Positions 62,386-64,000 of a stretch of 64,000 nucleotides of DNA are shown here, piece by piece; position 1 is the stretch's first letter; each line of letters starts with the position of its first letter. Location of the stretch: NCBI GenBank assembly GCA_013396995.1, contig VWZP01001414.1:53487-117486 (forward strand), given 5' to 3'. A program made the position numbers and the translations under genes. Source of the DNA: Dicaeum eximium (Eukaryota; Chordata; Aves; Passeriformes; Dicaeidae). The notes under the pieces were generated by a model that was not told the origin of the DNA, did no database searches, and saw only the letters and a list, made by a program, of their open reading frames with translations.

Positions 62386-63574
62386 CTGTGATATGGAAGG
62401 TTCTTTCCCTTGGAAAGGGAAAATTTATTGGGAATGTTCCTTTGGAACACCCACATCTTCGAGGCTGTGCCTGCTACAAGAGACTGCACACCAGGCCATC
62501 CTCTGCTCCTGGCCACCAAAATCACACACACAATGATCTTCTGGGTGTGTCAGACACCACCCACCTGCAACTCGCAGAGGGACTCAGCAGGAAGAGCTGC
62601 AGAATCCAAGTGGGATTGTGCAGCTCACACCTACCTGAGTAGGGAGAAACCAGGCCCAAGAGCAGAAGGATTCTGGAAAGAGAGAATATAACTCATAATT
62701 GGATGAACCCCTCTCATCTGTTTAGTGGAGAGCTGGGAGGGGACTCAAAATGCTGAGCTGGGACTGGGAAAGGCTTGTTGGAACACAACAGAAAAGGAAA
62801 TTTGGTGTTCTTCTTTCTTCCTTCCCACTTTGGCCCATAAGGGTGATACTAGAAATAATATGCAGATCATGCTTGCTGAGAAATGACAGGATTCTGGGAT
62901 TTTAAACCCTTGCAATACATTTCCTGAGAAGCAGCTTTCAGAGACAGGCCGGGATTTGAAGCACAGCATATTCTGAACACTCCTGGAAAAAAAAAAAAAA
63001 AAAAAGGCCAGTGCATTTGCCAGGGCATCCAATGAGGTCTCAACAGCCCCATAGAGCTTTGCAGACTGACACAGCATGCAAGTGCCTGATACAAAGCAAA
63101 TAAATATGACAAAAAAAAAAAAAAGAAAAGCACAGAAGGAAACAAAGGAGCAGACAATTTGCCCAGATACTTGGAGAAGTACAGCCCCTTCTGACCTCCT
63201 TTGTATTCCAGGGAGCAATTCCTGAGCTGCATTCAGAGACAGAGACAGAGTCGCCAGGCCTAGAATTCCAGCAATTACTCAGTGGAAATGGAAACAGCAC
63301 CACAGATGCCAAAGGTATGGTGTGAGTTTCATTGTCCCTGGAAGAATGGGAGTCCACTATGGGTTTGGGGCTGTTTGCTTGGAATTTAAAACCAGTTGTA
63401 GTTCCACGTAAATGAAATATTTAAGTCAGGGAATAAGATTATTTTTGTTAAGGAAGCTCCTCCCCACTCCCTGGCTGATGTTTCTCTGAAGGGCTATTTT
63501 GGACCCTGAACAGGGAATTTGAGCTTATCATGCATAGAAGCAGCTGAGAAACAGGAAGCACAAGGAGGACAAGA

Positions 63575-63858
63575 ACAGGAGGACAAGGGGGAATGGCTTT
63601 AAACTGCCAAAGGGCAGGGATGGATGGGATATTGGGAAGGAATTGTTCCCTGGGAGGGTGGGCAGGCCCTGGCACAGGGTGCCCAGAGCAGCTGTGGCTG
63701 CCCCTGGATCCCTGGAAATGTCCAAGGCCAGGCTGGATGGGGCTTGGAGCAACCTGGGATAGTGAAAGGTGTCCCTGTCATGGCAGGGGGTGGCACTGAA
63801 TGAGCTTTAAGGTCCCTTCCAACCCAAACCATTCTATAATTTTATTCTTTAATTCTGT
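63575..63858 (+). mobile_element. CR1 LINE 3' fragment, well preserved
   Basis: GGATGGGATATTGGGAAGGA, GGAGGGTGGGCAGGCCCTGG and the tail CCAAACCATTCTATAATTTT, then ATTCTTTAATTCTGTG octamer-like units. Confidence 0.9.
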
Positions 63859-64000
63859 GAAATCTGAACAATCCTCTGCAAAACTAAGAAACACTCACAA
63901 GAGTTTTGCTGTTCATAAAGCATAAAACTGGAATTGTAAACCACTTAGGAAACAGTCAAACACCAGAAAGAAAAAAGAATATTGTGCTCTCCTGATATCT

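Larger units (their letters stand above)
60442..64000. other. Gene-free DNA at the right end of the window
   Basis: No protein exon or RNA gene was recognised. It holds three CR1 pieces and two poly-A runs (62987-63005 and 63111-63124). Confidence 0.55.

Overview
This window reads as a bird nuclear genome, most likely a songbird. It is scattered with short, mostly 5'-truncated CR1 LINE tails in both orientations, recognised by a shared 3' segment ending in ATTCTRTG-like octamers. It also carries retroviral LTRs of avian type. The species is inferred from repeat style and from the one protein gene, not from any marker locus.

The only protein-coding gene I can support is NGF, the beta-nerve growth factor precursor, on the + strand. 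Its single coding exon runs from 37305 to 38021, followed by a short conserved-looking 3' UTR with an ATTAAA polyadenylation signal at 38129. About 30 kb upstream, a CpG-rich block (6480-7150) ends a putative non-coding first exon in a perfect CAG|GTGAGT donor (6941/6942). This is the best candidate for the NGF promoter and exon 1, though the link is inference. Any further non-coding exons in between were not recognised.

Layout: 1-240 is low-complexity sequence; 241-6480 is probable upstream intergenic DNA with three CR1 tails; 6480-7150 is the CpG island; 7150-37290 is the probable first-intron region with many CR1 tails, an assembly gap (13127-13171) and an antisense endogenous retrovirus (26970-31183). 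Behind the retrovirus lie two single-N joins (31281 and 32078), each followed by a near-perfect repeat of the preceding sequence, which look like assembly duplications. From 37197 to 38134 come a 69-bp tandem duplication spanning the splice acceptor and start codon, then the NGF coding exon and polyA signal. From 38135 to 64000 there is gene-free downstream DNA with CR1 tails, two solo LTRs (44453-45073 and about 52730-53280), several microsatellites and a second N gap (60417-60441).

The most notable observation is the 69-bp in-frame duplication at the NGF intron/exon boundary. It gives two tandem polypyrimidine tracts and AG acceptors, but only the second copy keeps the start methionines. 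No CRISPR, tRNA, rRNA or operon-like structure is present, and I do not see evidence for a wholly new biological system.
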